From Ponticaulis profundi (GTDB lineage: Bacteria > Pseudomonadota > Alphaproteobacteria > Caulobacterales > Hyphomonadaceae), in assembly GCF_042659465.1 (NCBI RefSeq), contig NZ_JBHSSW010000009.1:310001-374000 (forward strand): a DNA stretch of 64,000 nt, read 5' to 3'. Position 1 is the first letter of the stretch. Each line of letters opens with the position of its first letter. The translations under genes were made by a program, and so were the position numbers. Under the pieces are notes generated by a model, which did not search any database, had not been told where the DNA came from, and worked only from the letters and a program-made list of their open reading frames with translations. Shown here in pieces: positions 27,025-36,018 of the stretch.

Positions 27025-28515
27025 ATGGCCAAGACAGTTCTCGTCGTTGATGACGACCCGACACAGCGCCGTCTTCTTCAGGCAGCTGTAGAGCGCGCAG
27101 GCTTTGCCTGCCGGGTCGCCCCAGATGGCGAAAGTGGTCTGGAAATGGCACGAAATCCATCCGACGGCGTGGACGTCATGTTGCTGGATCTCATCATGCC
27201 CGGCCTTTCTGGCATGGATGTGCTGTCAAAGATCCAGGAAGTTCGCCCGGATCTGCCAGTGATGGTTCTGACGGCTTCCGGCAGCATTGATACGGTCGTT
27301 CAGGCCATGCGCGCAGGCGCAATAGATTTCTTTGTGAAGCCGGCATCGCCCGAGCGTGTGGTGGTGTCCATTCGCAACGCCCTTCAGATGACCGATTTGC
27401 GGGGCGAAGTGAAACGTCTGAAGAAAACGGCAAGCGGTGAACTGTCTTTTGATGACATGATCGCGTCAGCCCCAAGCATGCGTCAGGTCGTGCGTCTGGG
27501 ACAGCGTGCAGCATCTTCCAATATCCCGATCCTCATTCAGGGTGAATCAGGTGTCGGTAAAGAAGTCATTGCCCGCTGCATTCAAGGCGCGTCGGAACGC
27601 TCTGGTCGCCCATTCGTGACTGTGAACTGTGGTGCGATTCCAGAAAATCTGGTCGAGAGCATTCTGTTCGGCCATGAGAAGGGGGCTTTTACCGGCGCCG
27701 TTTCGAAATCGCCGGGTAAATTCGTCGAAGCCGATGGCGGCACGCTCTTTCTTGATGAGGTCGGCGAGCTACCGCTCGACATCCAGGTAAAGCTGCTTCG
27801 GGCTCTGCAGGAAGGTGAAGTGGATGCCATTGGGTCCCGTCGCCCGACAAAAGTGGACGTCCGCATCATCTCGGCAACGAACAAGGACCTCGCGCAACTG
27901 GTTGAGCAAGGGTATTTCCGTGAAGACCTTTACTACCGTCTGAATGTGTTTCCGGTCGACATGCCACCGCTTCGCGAGCGCAAGGAAGACATTCCTGCGC
28001 TGACGCAGCATCTGATCAAGCGGATCAATGCCTCGGAAGGCACGAAAGTCACAGGCGTGACGCCAGAGACAGCCACGCTTCTGAGCGCTTTTGATTGGCC
28101 AGGTAACGTTCGCCAGCTTGAGAACATGATTTTCCGGGCGGTGGTTCTTTGTGAAGGCGATGAGCTTCGCCCTCAGGATTTCCCGCAGCTTGCAAGCCTG
28201 ATGGACAAACTGCCCGAACTTGAGCCTGTTCAGGCAGAGGTGCCTGCCCGAGAGGTCGCGGCCTCGATGTTGTCTATGCCGGTTGAAGCTACCGATGAGA
28301 CGAGCATGCCGGTTCGCGTGACCGATTCCGGCGGAGAGCTTCGTCCGCTTGAAGAAGTGGAACGAGATCTGATCCAGTATGCGATCGACTTTTACGCCGG
28401 ACATATGTCTGAAGTCGCTCGCAAGCTTGGCATTGGCCGCTCGACGCTTTACCGAAAAGTGCGCGAGCATGACCTTCGCGTGAAGCCGGAAGAAACTGAA
28501 GCCGAAGCGAGCTGA
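27025..28515 (+). CDS. tacA: TacA-like sigma-54 response regulator
   Basis: The 496-residue protein is an NtrC-class response regulator with an intact receiver (VVDDDPTQRR at the start, phosphorylation site Asp55 in VMLLDLIMPG), an AAA+ domain with GESGVGKE and the sigma-54 contact GAFTGA, and a C-terminal Fis-type helix-turn-helix (HMSEVARKLGIGRSTLYRKV). The receiver-AAA+ linker FFVKPASPERVVVSIRNALQ is very like Caulobacter TacA, which is phosphorylated through CckA-ShkA-ShpA and drives stalk and polarity genes. The ATG at 27025 aligns with that start. Orthology with TacA is likely but not proven. Confidence 0.82.
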   Translation: MAKTVLVVDDDPTQRRLLQAAVERAGFACRVAPDGESGLEMARNPSDGVDVMLLDLIMPGLSGMDVLSKIQEVRPDLPVMVLTASGSIDTVVQAMRAGAIDFFVKPASPERVVVSIRNALQMTDLRGEVKRLKKTASGELSFDDMIASAPSMRQVVRLGQRAASSNIPILIQGESGVGKEVIARCIQGASERSGRPFVTVNCGAIPENLVESILFGHEKGAFTGAVSKSPGKFVEADGGTLFLDEVGELPLDIQVKLLRALQEGEVDAIGSRRPTKVDVRIISATNKDLAQLVEQGYFREDLYYRLNVFPVDMPPLRERKEDIPALTQHLIKRINASEGTKVTGVTPETATLLSAFDWPGNVRQLENMIFRAVVLCEGDELRPQDFPQLASLMDKLPELEPVQAEVPAREVAASMLSMPVEATDETSMPVRVTDSGGELRPLEEVERDLIQYAIDFYAGHMSEVARKLGIGRSTLYRKVREHDLRVKPEETEAEAS

Positions 28516-28578
28516 GCGCTCTCTTCATGTCCCGTTCAGGTGATATTCGTCAGGATTCAGCTCCTATGGGAGCTGATT

Positions 28579-29118
28579 ATGCGAGTTTTGCAGAATTGGA
28601 TATTGGGGTTTGTGCTGTTTGCCTTGCCGGCCGCAGCGCAGAATGCGGGCGGTGTGAAACCTGTCGCGCATCCTGCACTGCCTGACATATCTCAACGCAC
28701 GCCTACGCCCGCATTGACTGTTCGCGGCAGTAGCTTCGCTTACTCCGATATGAAGCTCCGGAATATTCAGGCAGCGATCTCTGACATTGAAATGAATGTC
28801 GCAGTGATCCCGAAGGCGGCGCTCGCGCGGCGTCTGGCCATAGCGCGTTCATCCTGTGAATCTCTGGAACGCGACTTTGTATCGCGATCTGAAGTCACGA
28901 CCATGCCAGATGCTTATCACGCATCCAAGGCATTCCGGGAGACGATCTCTTCATTGTGCGAGGACTTGCGGGTCGCATATTCAAGAACGCAGCGTGCAGG
29001 CCTTTCGGATGAACATCTCAACCGAATTGTTCAACAAACAAAAAAGTCTCTGACGCTGGCGACGCGTCTGCGCCTTGGAGCCGGACGGGAAAACCGGAAG
29101 CTTGCTGAAAAATACTGA
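28579..29118 (+). CDS. Uncharacterised secreted protein
   Basis: I do not recognise this 179-residue protein. It has a signal peptide (MRVLQNWILGFVLFALPAAA, cleavage after AAAQ likely), a Pro/Thr-rich stretch and then a mostly helical body with two cysteines (RSSCESLERD and SSLCEDLRVAY). The ATG at 28579 has GGGAG 7 bp upstream. It follows tacA by 63 bp and ends directly at the stop codon of the opposite gene, with no spare base between them. Confidence 0.6.
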   Translation: MRVLQNWILGFVLFALPAAAQNAGGVKPVAHPALPDISQRTPTPALTVRGSSFAYSDMKLRNIQAAISDIEMNVAVIPKAALARRLAIARSSCESLERDFVSRSEVTTMPDAYHASKAFRETISSLCEDLRVAYSRTQRAGLSDEHLNRIVQQTKKSLTLATRLRLGAGRENRKLAEKY

Positions 29119-29406
29119 TCAGCCTTCGCGCCATTTTTCCATGGAAAGCGAGATCTGAAAGGTCTCACGGTATTTCGGGCTGTCAGACGGACGCGGTGGC
29201 TTGGTTGATGTCATATTCATGATTTCAGCCAGTTTGTTGTGTGCCGCGCCGGACTGGCCCGCACCGATATAGGCATGCAGCTCGACAAGGGCTGAGGACA
29301 GAGGATCGCGCGCGCGGATGACGAAGTATGGCTCGTCGTCTGGCAGCTCATTGTAAACGTCAAATTGGGACGGGTTGGCTTTGGAACCGAGTGGGGACGA
29401 GCTCAT
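29119..29406 (-). CDS. Uncharacterised small cytoplasmic protein
   Basis: The 95-residue protein is not recognised by function. It contains YFVIRARDPLSSALVELHAY and a helix GAAHNKLAEIMNMT, with no signal peptide or membrane segment. The composition and absence of low complexity suggest a real folded domain. It is convergent with and directly adjoins the preceding secreted-protein gene. Confidence 0.6.
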   Translation of the reverse strand: MSSSPLGSKANPSQFDVYNELPDDEPYFVIRARDPLSSALVELHAYIGAGQSGAAHNKLAEIMNMTSTKPPRPSDSPKYRETFQISLSMEKWREG

Positions 29407-29549
29407 GTGAATGCCTCTCCATTAAGGTCGAATCAATTGTCTTCATGATTGACCGTGCGTTCGGTGATCGCAAGCGCTCGATCTGTCGCACGGGCGGGTA
29501 ATTGTGAGAAGTCTTGCTCTGTCTGCTGGCTGGTGCCACATCTTCGCAC

Positions 29550-30134
29550 ATGTACAGACTGTTTGCGGCACTCGATATACCCGATGACGTGGGCGAAGCG
29601 CTTCAGGTCATATCCAAGAAGGTTGATGGTGCCAGCTGGCGACCAATCGAGAATTATCACATCACGCTTGGCTTTTTTGGAGAGATGGACGGCACGATCG
29701 CTGAAGATCTCGACCATGAACTTGCCCGGATTGATGCAACACAAATGCAGATCAGGCTGAAGTCGGCGGGCTGGTTTGGTGCGTCCGAGCCCCATTCACT
29801 CTGGGCAGGTGTTGAGCCAAATGAGGCGCTGAACCGTCTGGCTGCAAATTGCCTGAGAGCGGCGCGCCGGGTTGGGCTTGCTACAGAGAAACGAGCCTAT
29901 CGTCCACATGTGACCCTGGCTTATTGTCATGGCACGACCCTGCACGATGCGATGTCATTTGCGCAGAAGCATGCACTGCTCAACATAGGGCCTTTCTGGG
30001 CCGATCGCTTTCACCTCTATTCGAGCTGGAGTGGAAAAAATGCATCCCGCTATGTCAGCGAAGCAGAATATCCTTTGGGACCGGTTCGTAACGTGTCAGA
30101 TTTACATTCCGGAAACCAAAATCAGTCGGAATGA
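29550..30134 (+). CDS. thpR: RNA 2',3'-cyclic phosphodiesterase (LigT/ThpR)
   Basis: This 2H-phosphoesterase opens 2',3'-cyclic phosphate ends of RNA. The 194 residues from the ATG at 29550 (MYRLFAALDIPDDVGEAL) carry the two catalytic H-x-T motifs, HITLGFF and HVTLAYC, at the usual distance. The longer frame starting at 29514 adds residues with no family match. It is a single-gene unit of housekeeping type. Confidence 0.9.
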   Translation: MYRLFAALDIPDDVGEALQVISKKVDGASWRPIENYHITLGFFGEMDGTIAEDLDHELARIDATQMQIRLKSAGWFGASEPHSLWAGVEPNEALNRLAANCLRAARRVGLATEKRAYRPHVTLAYCHGTTLHDAMSFAQKHALLNIGPFWADRFHLYSSWSGKNASRYVSEAEYPLGPVRNVSDLHSGNQNQSE

Positions 30135-30189
30135 GATTTCAGAAAAATCCGATTGATTGCCCCAAGGTCACTGGTCTGAAAGTGTTGTC

Positions 30190-31176
30190 ATGGAAACGTC
30201 GAACACACTTCACCGAGATGTGCAGGGCTTGCCGCGTGAGGCAGGCCCATTGTCGTCATACAATGGCGACATTCCTCCATGTCCTGACTGGTTCACCAAA
30301 GCGATTGCGACGGGGTATGAAACGCGCTTCGTGCGCGTAAAAGGTGCGCGCGTTCACTATCAAAGCTGGTCCTCTCCGAACAAGCCGGGATTGCTGCTCG
30401 TGCACGGCAATGGCGCGCATGCGCATTGGTGGGACTTCATCGCGCCATATTTTGCGCAGACTTATAATGTTGTAGCGATGACGTTTTCCGGCATGGGAGA
30501 GTCTGATTGGCGTTCTGAATACGACATGGCGACCTTCGCCGAAGAGCAGATAGCCGTCTGTGAAGCGACAGGCATGTTCGATCATGAACAAAAGCCCATC
30601 ATTGTGGCGCATTCCTTTGGTGGCTTTGTAACGATCCTGACCGGGGCGGAATATGGCGAGCGGCTTGCTGGCACGGTGATTGTGGATAGTCCTGTGAATC
30701 CGCCTCATCGCGAACGCAAAGAGAGCCGGGCGATCCGCAGCCATAAGATTTATCCAGATCTTCCAACGGCTCTGGGCCGCTTCCGTCTTGCGCCGGCACA
30801 GCCTTGCGAAAATCATTTTGCGATGGATTATATTGCCCGCTGGAGTCTCAAACAGGTCGAGACGGACAGCGGTATGGGATGGACCTGGCGGTTTGATCCA
30901 GACATCTGGCAGCGCTTTGAAATCGGAAAGTCTGCAAGCGAGCTCCTGAAGCAGACGGCTTGCCGGATCGCGCTCTTCAGGGGTGAGGACTCCGAGCTCA
31001 TGCCTGACGAGGTGAAGGACTATATGGAGCAATTGCTGGACCGAAAGGTCCCTTTCGTCTCCATTCCGCACGCATATCACCATGTCATGCTGGATCAGCC
31101 GCTCGCCTTTGTGTCGGCTCTGCGTGCGATCCTGGCAGACTGGGATCATTCCGCCCCATCGAGAAAATCCGAGTAA
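30190..31176 (+). CDS. Alpha/beta hydrolase
   Basis: This cytoplasmic alpha/beta hydrolase of 328 residues has an HGNGAHAHWW oxyanion segment, the nucleophile elbow AHSFGG and a late YHHVMLDQP segment carrying the catalytic His. The lid region is rich in aromatic residues. Activity may be an esterase, haloalkane dehalogenase-like or epoxide hydrolase; no signature decides. I chose the ATG at 30190 over the TTG at 30157. Confidence 0.82.
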   Translation: METSNTLHRDVQGLPREAGPLSSYNGDIPPCPDWFTKAIATGYETRFVRVKGARVHYQSWSSPNKPGLLLVHGNGAHAHWWDFIAPYFAQTYNVVAMTFSGMGESDWRSEYDMATFAEEQIAVCEATGMFDHEQKPIIVAHSFGGFVTILTGAEYGERLAGTVIVDSPVNPPHRERKESRAIRSHKIYPDLPTALGRFRLAPAQPCENHFAMDYIARWSLKQVETDSGMGWTWRFDPDIWQRFEIGKSASELLKQTACRIALFRGEDSELMPDEVKDYMEQLLDRKVPFVSIPHAYHHVMLDQPLAFVSALRAILADWDHSAPSRKSE

Positions 31177-31269
31177 GGAATAGATGTATTGAGTGGATTG
31201 GGGCTTGCGAGAATGCGCCGGAGCCACTATCCCGATAAAAACTAGGTTTTAGGCTGAAAGGGCACCCGC

Positions 31270-31569
31270 ATGAGCGATCATTACGTTCGCGGCGAAATGG
31301 ACATTTCCACGCAAGAAAATACCTGGCATGGCTTCATGAAAGTGACCCAATGGGCTTCTTTCATCCTGATCATCACGCTCGGCTATGCGGTCTTCACCAT
31401 CACAATGGGCATGCACTGGATGGTTGCGCTCGGCCTGATGGCTGTCCTCGGCATTGCAGGTGGCCTGTTCATGGGCATGGGTAGCGCCTGGATCGTCACC
31501 GTAATCGGATTGGCGGTTTTCGCGGTCATCCTTCAGCTGATCATCATGTTCGCGAGCGCTGTCTTATAG
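31270..31569 (+). CDS. aa3-type cytochrome c oxidase subunit IV
   Basis: The 99-residue membrane protein has the N-terminal signature YVRGEMDISTQENTWHGFMK of the bacterial aa3 oxidase subunit IV (COX4_pro_2) family, followed by membrane helices. The family's usual form is only about 45-70 residues with one helix; here two more hydrophobic stretches follow. It would associate with cytochrome aa3 oxidase in the inner membrane, although the main oxidase genes are not in the window. A terminator follows. Confidence 0.85.
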   Translation: MSDHYVRGEMDISTQENTWHGFMKVTQWASFILIITLGYAVFTITMGMHWMVALGLMAVLGIAGGLFMGMGSAWIVTVIGLAVFAVILQLIIMFASAVL

Positions 31570-31594
31570 AGCTGCTTCACGGGTGAGAGAAATC

Positions 31595-31623
31595 AGGCCG
31601 GGCGAATTGCCTGGCCTTTTTTT
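31595..31623 (+). terminator. Intrinsic terminator between coxIV and traR-like gene
   Basis: The stem aggccgggc (31595-31603) pairs with gcctggcct (31609-31617), one wobble, loop gaatt, followed by seven T. It terminates the plus-strand gene and lies just past the end of the convergent minus-strand gene. Confidence 0.85.
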
Positions 31624-31627
31624 ATGC

Positions 31628-31933
31628 TCAGACGCGAACGGGTCGGCAGGTGTTGCAGACAACTGCAGACGGGTCATCTTCCAGCTGCGCAATGGAAATC
31701 GGACCATCACAGGTCACGCAGTAGCCGTAATCACCGTTTTCCAGCCGAGACAGAGCGAGCTCGACCCGAAACAGAATGTCAGGCTGCGCAAGAGGGCGCG
31801 GCGTTCGAAGTTTATGCGAATGGTCGAATCCCACGCGCGGAGCATGACCAATGGCTGGGCCATTGGACACCGAGCCTGGCAAAACAGGCGAAGAAGAGTT
31901 TGTTCGCTTTCCCACAAAATGTATGCTGCTCAT
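31628..31933 (-). CDS. TraR/DksA-family zinc-finger protein
   Basis: The 101-residue protein ends in the C4 zinc finger of the DksA/TraR family: YCVTCDGPISIAQLEDD followed by VVCNTC, giving CxxC-x17-CxxC. Small TraR-like proteins bind the secondary channel of RNA polymerase and alter initiation. The usual DksA coiled-coil is short here and there is a basic N-terminus (KRTNSSSPV). It is a single gene, divergent from the ABC exporter genes. Confidence 0.85.
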   Translation of the reverse strand: MSSIHFVGKRTNSSSPVLPGSVSNGPAIGHAPRVGFDHSHKLRTPRPLAQPDILFRVELALSRLENGDYGYCVTCDGPISIAQLEDDPSAVVCNTCRPVRV

Positions 31934-32022
31934 GAAAAATCATTCCCGCAAGCAAAAAATTTCATGCTTCATTGGGAAATCCATGCCCCAAATTGATAAT
32001 TCGTCTGATTTGAGTGCCCTTT

Positions 32023-32982
32023 ATGTCTGATTTGCCTCTGGCAGTTTCCCATCTCACCAAAAGATTTGGCAGCTTCTGCGCCGTGCAGGATGTCTCCTTC
32101 GAATTGAGGGGAGGCGAAATACTCGGCTTTCTGGGCCCCAATGGTGCGGGCAAGTCTACCAGTCTTCGACTGGCGCTTGGCATTATGCAGCCAGATGAAG
32201 GTCAGTCGCGTATCTATGGGGCGGCGCCGTCACTAAAAAATCTTCATCGGGTTGGCTTTCTTCCGGAAGAGCGCGGTCTCTACAAGCGCATGACAGCGCG
32301 AAACGTTATTGCGTATTTCGCCCGTCTGAAGGGGATGAAAAACAGTGACGCGCTCACGCGGGCCGATGAGCTTCTCGAACGGTTCAATCTTTCTGACTTT
32401 CGCAAAACCCGCATTTCTCGGCTCTCTAAAGGGATGGCGCAGAAAGTTCAGATCCTGTCCACGCTCGCACACGAACCGGACATCCTGATCCTCGATGAAC
32501 CTTTTTCCGGTCTCGACCCCGTCAATCAATCTGATCTGGAGCTTCTGATCCGTGAACAGCACGCGCGCGGTGCTTCCATTCTGTTTTCGACACATGTGAT
32601 GGAACATGCTGAGCGTTTATGTGATCGGCTCGTCATGATGGCGAGCGGTCGAAAAATGTTCGACGGTAGTATGCAGGAAGCGTTTTCGCTTTTGGCTCAC
32701 AAAGTGCGACTTGCAACGCTACCAGAGCGGGACCTGGCAGCTGAGATGCGGGAAACTGCGTTTGAGGTCGCGCCTTTGCAAGTGGAAGAGGACGATGCCC
32801 AGCGCGTATGGTGGGAAGTCACGCTTCCGAGTGGTGCGACGAGTCAGGATGTGCTCACCACCGTGATCCAGAAGGGGATTCTGATCGAGGGTTTCGATCC
32901 GGATGAGCGTCGCCTGCGTGACGTCTTCGTGTCTCTTGTTTCGGAAGCGGAACAAAAATATGGAGCGATGCGCCATGGGTAA
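32023..32982 (+). CDS. ABC transporter ATP-binding protein (NatA-like)
   Basis: The 319-residue ATPase has Walker A GPNGAGKS, the signature LSKGMAQKVQ and Walker B ILDEPFSGL, plus an extra C-terminal domain of about 80 residues as in DUF4162-type NatA ATPases. It powers the membrane partner encoded by the following gene, whose start overlaps by 8 bp. The NatAB family includes sodium and antibiotic exporters; the substrate here is unknown. I chose the ATG at 32023 over the upstream GTG. Confidence 0.88.
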   Translation: MSDLPLAVSHLTKRFGSFCAVQDVSFELRGGEILGFLGPNGAGKSTSLRLALGIMQPDEGQSRIYGAAPSLKNLHRVGFLPEERGLYKRMTARNVIAYFARLKGMKNSDALTRADELLERFNLSDFRKTRISRLSKGMAQKVQILSTLAHEPDILILDEPFSGLDPVNQSDLELLIREQHARGASILFSTHVMEHAERLCDRLVMMASGRKMFDGSMQEAFSLLAHKVRLATLPERDLAAEMRETAFEVAPLQVEEDDAQRVWWEVTLPSGATSQDVLTTVIQKGILIEGFDPDERRLRDVFVSLVSEAEQKYGAMRHG

Positions 32983-34438
32983 ATTGCTGCTGGTCGCTCG
33001 CCGCGAATATCTGGCCTATGTGACGGCATGGGGCTTCTGGCTCGGCCTTTTGTTTACGCCGCTCATTCTGGCGCTTGCCATGGGGCTGCCTCTGCTCATC
33101 GAGAAGACACAGCCCGCCCGCTACTATACGGTACTTGAAACGGGCACGACTTTTTCCGATCACCTTACCGAATATCTCAATGATCGGCGTGCGCGCGAGA
33201 TCGAACGCCTCCTCTCACCAGTATCAGGGCTGAGCGAAGATGCGGACGCAAGTGAAAGGCTGAAGGAATTTCGCAGTCTGCGCGCTCAGGGCACGGCCCT
33301 TGAGGCCGCCGTTCTGCAGGTTGCCCCGGAGCTCGTTCCTGCCATTCCCGCACATGATTTTGTTGAGGTTCCGCCGCCTGCACAAAGCATTGACGATCTG
33401 ATGGCTTATCTCACAGGGGAGAAGCTTGTGTCGGGGCCACTCGGAGCGCGCGAATTGTATGCAGTCTTCATCGTTGGCAACGACCAGATCGAATACTGGA
33501 GTGACGATGTCGTATCGACGGATTTTTCACGCATGGGTATGCGGGTCAGCGAACAGATGGCGCTTCGCAACATGTTCGATGCGGAAGGCTTTGACGAGCG
33601 CCTGATTGCTGAGACACGCGCGAATGCACTTGAAATTGAACTGCGTAGCCCGTCCGCACAAAGCGAAACCGGTCAGATTGCATTTTCGGACCAAGCACCG
33701 TTCTTCATGGCGATCGGGCTTTCCTTTCTGCTCTGGCTGCTGATTTTCTCGGTCGTCAATTATCTGCTGACCGGTACGATTGAAGAGCGCTCCAACAAGA
33801 TTTTTGATGCACTTCTGACCAGTGTTTCGCTGCCGCAATTGCTGACGGGCAAACTCCTGGGTGTCTTGTTTCTCAGCCTGACGCTCGTCTCGGTCTGGGC
33901 CTGTTCCTCGCTGATTTTCAGTCTGGCACTTCAGGATGCGCTGCCGCCGGAGATTTCTCAGGCCCTCGCCGAAGCTCTCAACCCGCGCCTTTTGGCTCCC
34001 GCTGTTGTCAGCTTTTTCCTCGGTTACCTGATGTATGGTGCCATGTTTCTGGCGCTCGGATCGCTTTGCGACACCATTCAGGAAGCACAATCCTTACTCA
34101 GTCCCGTTTTCATCGTCATGATGATCCCATTGCTGATGATACCGGTTGCCATCAGCAATCCTGGCTCACCTCTGTTGGAAGGGCTGGCCTGGTTTCCTCT
34201 GCTGACACCGTTCCTGCTCATTCTTCAGGTACCAAACGATCCGCCGGTTTGGCAGGTGCTTGTGCAGATTCTCTGGATGGGCCTGTTTACAACCGGTGTG
34301 CTCTGGGCAGCAACGCGTGTTTACCGGGCCGGTGCTGTGCACGGCGCGGGCCTGACGGAGGCGAGAGGCTGGATGATGGGGTTGATTGGCCGGAAAAAGG
34401 CTGCGTCTGCTCACGGCTCAGAAGCGGGTGACCGTTAG
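32975..34438 (+). CDS. ABC-2 type exporter permease (NatB-like)
   Basis: The 487-residue permease has one N-terminal membrane helix (about 15-40), a large extracytoplasmic domain (about 45-240) and five or six helices in the C-terminal half, the ABC-2_3 / NatB layout. The loop VNYLLTGTIEERSNKIFDAL with its EERxxK is typical. It overlaps the ATPase gene and forms an exporter with it. The 3' end overlaps the convergent TraB/GumN gene by 21 bp. Confidence 0.85.
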   Translation: MGKLLLVARREYLAYVTAWGFWLGLLFTPLILALAMGLPLLIEKTQPARYYTVLETGTTFSDHLTEYLNDRRAREIERLLSPVSGLSEDADASERLKEFRSLRAQGTALEAAVLQVAPELVPAIPAHDFVEVPPPAQSIDDLMAYLTGEKLVSGPLGARELYAVFIVGNDQIEYWSDDVVSTDFSRMGMRVSEQMALRNMFDAEGFDERLIAETRANALEIELRSPSAQSETGQIAFSDQAPFFMAIGLSFLLWLLIFSVVNYLLTGTIEERSNKIFDALLTSVSLPQLLTGKLLGVLFLSLTLVSVWACSSLIFSLALQDALPPEISQALAEALNPRLLAPAVVSFFLGYLMYGAMFLALGSLCDTIQEAQSLLSPVFIVMMIPLLMIPVAISNPGSPLLEGLAWFPLLTPFLLILQVPNDPPVWQVLVQILWMGLFTTGVLWAATRVYRAGAVHGAGLTEARGWMMGLIGRKKAASAHGSEAGDR

Positions 34439-35341
34439 CTTTTTTTCCTCGAGCAGCCGGACGAGGCTGTCAGGCCCTGAAAGGTGTCCTGCACCGACGG
34501 CGATGAAGATGCGACCGCGCTCGGTGTTCAGCAGGTGCAGTATGGTGTCACGCCAGTCCTTGTTGCGTTCAACGATCAGGATCTCATAAACGTCTGGCAG
34601 CATTTCACGCATGTTTTGCATGGTCGAGGCGTCGAGGCTTTCAGCGTCGCCGGCCGCCCAAACGGCAATGAGTTCGCTGAACTCCTCCTTCAGGTCAGGT
34701 ATCTCGTCGACCGACTGCATGAGAAACTCAAGCTGGGTTTCATCGGGCAGGCTGGCCAGACCAACCGGCACAACCATGCTGCCTTCCAGTGCGCGCTTCT
34801 CAATGTCTTTGTTGTCGATCAGGTCCTGAATCCAGGCTTCGCTGCCATATCGTGCATCGAAGTCGAGACGCTCCAGTGCCATCCGTCCAAACAGGATGGA
34901 AACCTGCCAGGCGCGTTGTCCATTCAACTTTGCGAAAGGCAGCCCCAGCTCATCAGCCGCGATCTCAAGACGGGCATAGTCTTCTTCACTCAGAAGGTCC
35001 GAAAGCAATTTACCTGGCTCGGCCTTCGCCAATTGCCCGTACAGACGCTGATCATCCAGCGTTACATCTTCAGGAATGGCTTCCAGATAAACGATGTCAG
35101 ATGTCAGAAGTGTGTCTTCAAGCTTCTCGGTTTGCCAGGCCAGCGTTTTGGGAAGCAGGTGGATGGTTCCGAAAAGAAACACTTCGGTATCATCATCGGC
35201 CACGCGCCAGATCGCCGGGCCGCTTGTTTCTGGTGTATGGTTCGTCGTGGCTGGCTCTACAGCGGCGCAGGCGCAAACGAACCAGGCCAGACCCAGAACC
35301 CAGCTACGGGTGGCAGTGAGCGTATGGGTGAAAATTGTCAT
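34418..35341 (-). CDS. TraB/GumN-family protein
   Basis: The 307-residue protein belongs to the TraB/GumN (TIKI-related) family of membrane-associated metalloprotease-like proteins. It shows the N-terminal FLFGTIHLLP with the conserved GTxH, and the closing IAVGAGHLSGPDSLVRLLEE with the second GxxH. A signal peptide precedes (MTIFTHTLTATRSWVLGLAW). Putative metal ligands are the two His. Function in bacteria is not settled. It is the last clearly chromosomal gene before the tRNA region. Confidence 0.85.
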   Translation of the reverse strand: MTIFTHTLTATRSWVLGLAWFVCACAAVEPATTNHTPETSGPAIWRVADDDTEVFLFGTIHLLPKTLAWQTEKLEDTLLTSDIVYLEAIPEDVTLDDQRLYGQLAKAEPGKLLSDLLSEEDYARLEIAADELGLPFAKLNGQRAWQVSILFGRMALERLDFDARYGSEAWIQDLIDNKDIEKRALEGSMVVPVGLASLPDETQLEFLMQSVDEIPDLKEEFSELIAVWAAGDAESLDASTMQNMREMLPDVYEILIVERNKDWRDTILHLLNTERGRIFIAVGAGHLSGPDSLVRLLEEKKLTVTRF

Positions 35342-35443
35342 GGAGGCCTGCTTTTTCCGGAGAAGGTGAAGCTATCACTTGCGTTTCAAACCTACTCGCC
35401 ATATCCAGACCGCTCTGGCAATATGCCGGTCTGTAACAGGTAA

Positions 35444-35488
35444 GCACCCATAGCTCAGCTGGATAGAGCGCTGCCCTCCGAAGGCGGA
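35444..35488 (+). pseudogene. Truncated tRNA-Arg(CCG), 5' half only
   Basis: The first 45 bases match the complete tRNA-Arg 180 bp downstream at all but about four positions: acceptor 5' strand, D arm and whole anticodon arm with anticodon CCG. After the 3' side of the anticodon stem the sequence diverges; no variable loop, T arm or acceptor 3' strand follows. The substitutions keep the anticodon stem paired, so this was a working gene or a paralogue before it lost its 3' half. The 134 bp between the two copies hold nothing recognisable. Confidence 0.8.
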
Positions 35489-35622
35489 TGTCAAGTCTGG
35501 CGATGGTTTCTGGTGTTGGAAGAAAGAAGTGACTAAACAACGGTTTGAGCGGATGTCGGGTTCGCTCTTTAGACCGATATAAATCTCGCGTAAGCATAGC
35601 GTAAGCACCTCGCGAACGGTAT

Positions 35623-35699
35623 GCACCCGTAGCTCAGCTGGATAGAGCGTCGCCCTCCGAAGGCGAAGGCCACAGGTTCGAATCCTGTCGGGTGCGCCA
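35623..35699 (+). tRNA. tRNA-Arg (anticodon CCG)
   Basis: All arms fold: acceptor gcacccg/cgggtgc, anticodon stem tcgcc/ggcga with loop ctccgaa (anticodon CCG at 34-36), and T arm acagg-ttcgaat-cctgt. The discriminator base is G and the CCA end is encoded. The length is 77 bases. It reads CGG codons. The metal-resistance island begins downstream of its 3' end, the usual attachment side for tRNA-targeting integrases. Confidence 0.97.
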
Positions 35700-36018
35700 T
35701 GCTTTCAAGCGCAAATTATTTCTCCCAGCCTGCTGAAAAAATTGGACTATCTTCGAATTCATGTGCATCAGATTCGATCATATCGCGATAACAGCGTCAA
35801 TCTCAGCACTGTTGGATGTGCGATGTAGTCGCCTTTTTCCAAATATAAGGACATAAATGGAAGCGCATCGTGAGTTCGAACATCTCCTCGAAAGGGCCAT
35901 ATTGTTTGGACTGCTCAGATAGGTGATACCAGAGCCTCACTTTTTATGTTCCAGCTTATACGCCAAGGTCGCGGGACAAGCTTCATCCAAAAATCGTATT
36001 TCCCATTAGTCACTCCGA
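35700..36018. other. Non-coding junction between tRNA-Arg and IS110 remnant
   Basis: No convincing gene lies here. The longest short frame, from the ATG at 35857, gives only 21 residues (MEAHREFEHLLERAILFGLL). AT content looks higher than in the flanks. It is probably debris of a past integration; I see no intact integrase and no terminal inverted repeats. Confidence 0.5.

Noticed and set aside
35304..35597. Minus-strand frame covering the truncated tRNA as a possible integrase fragment
   Set aside because: Most of the frame is antisense to the tRNA fragment and shows no recombinase motifs.
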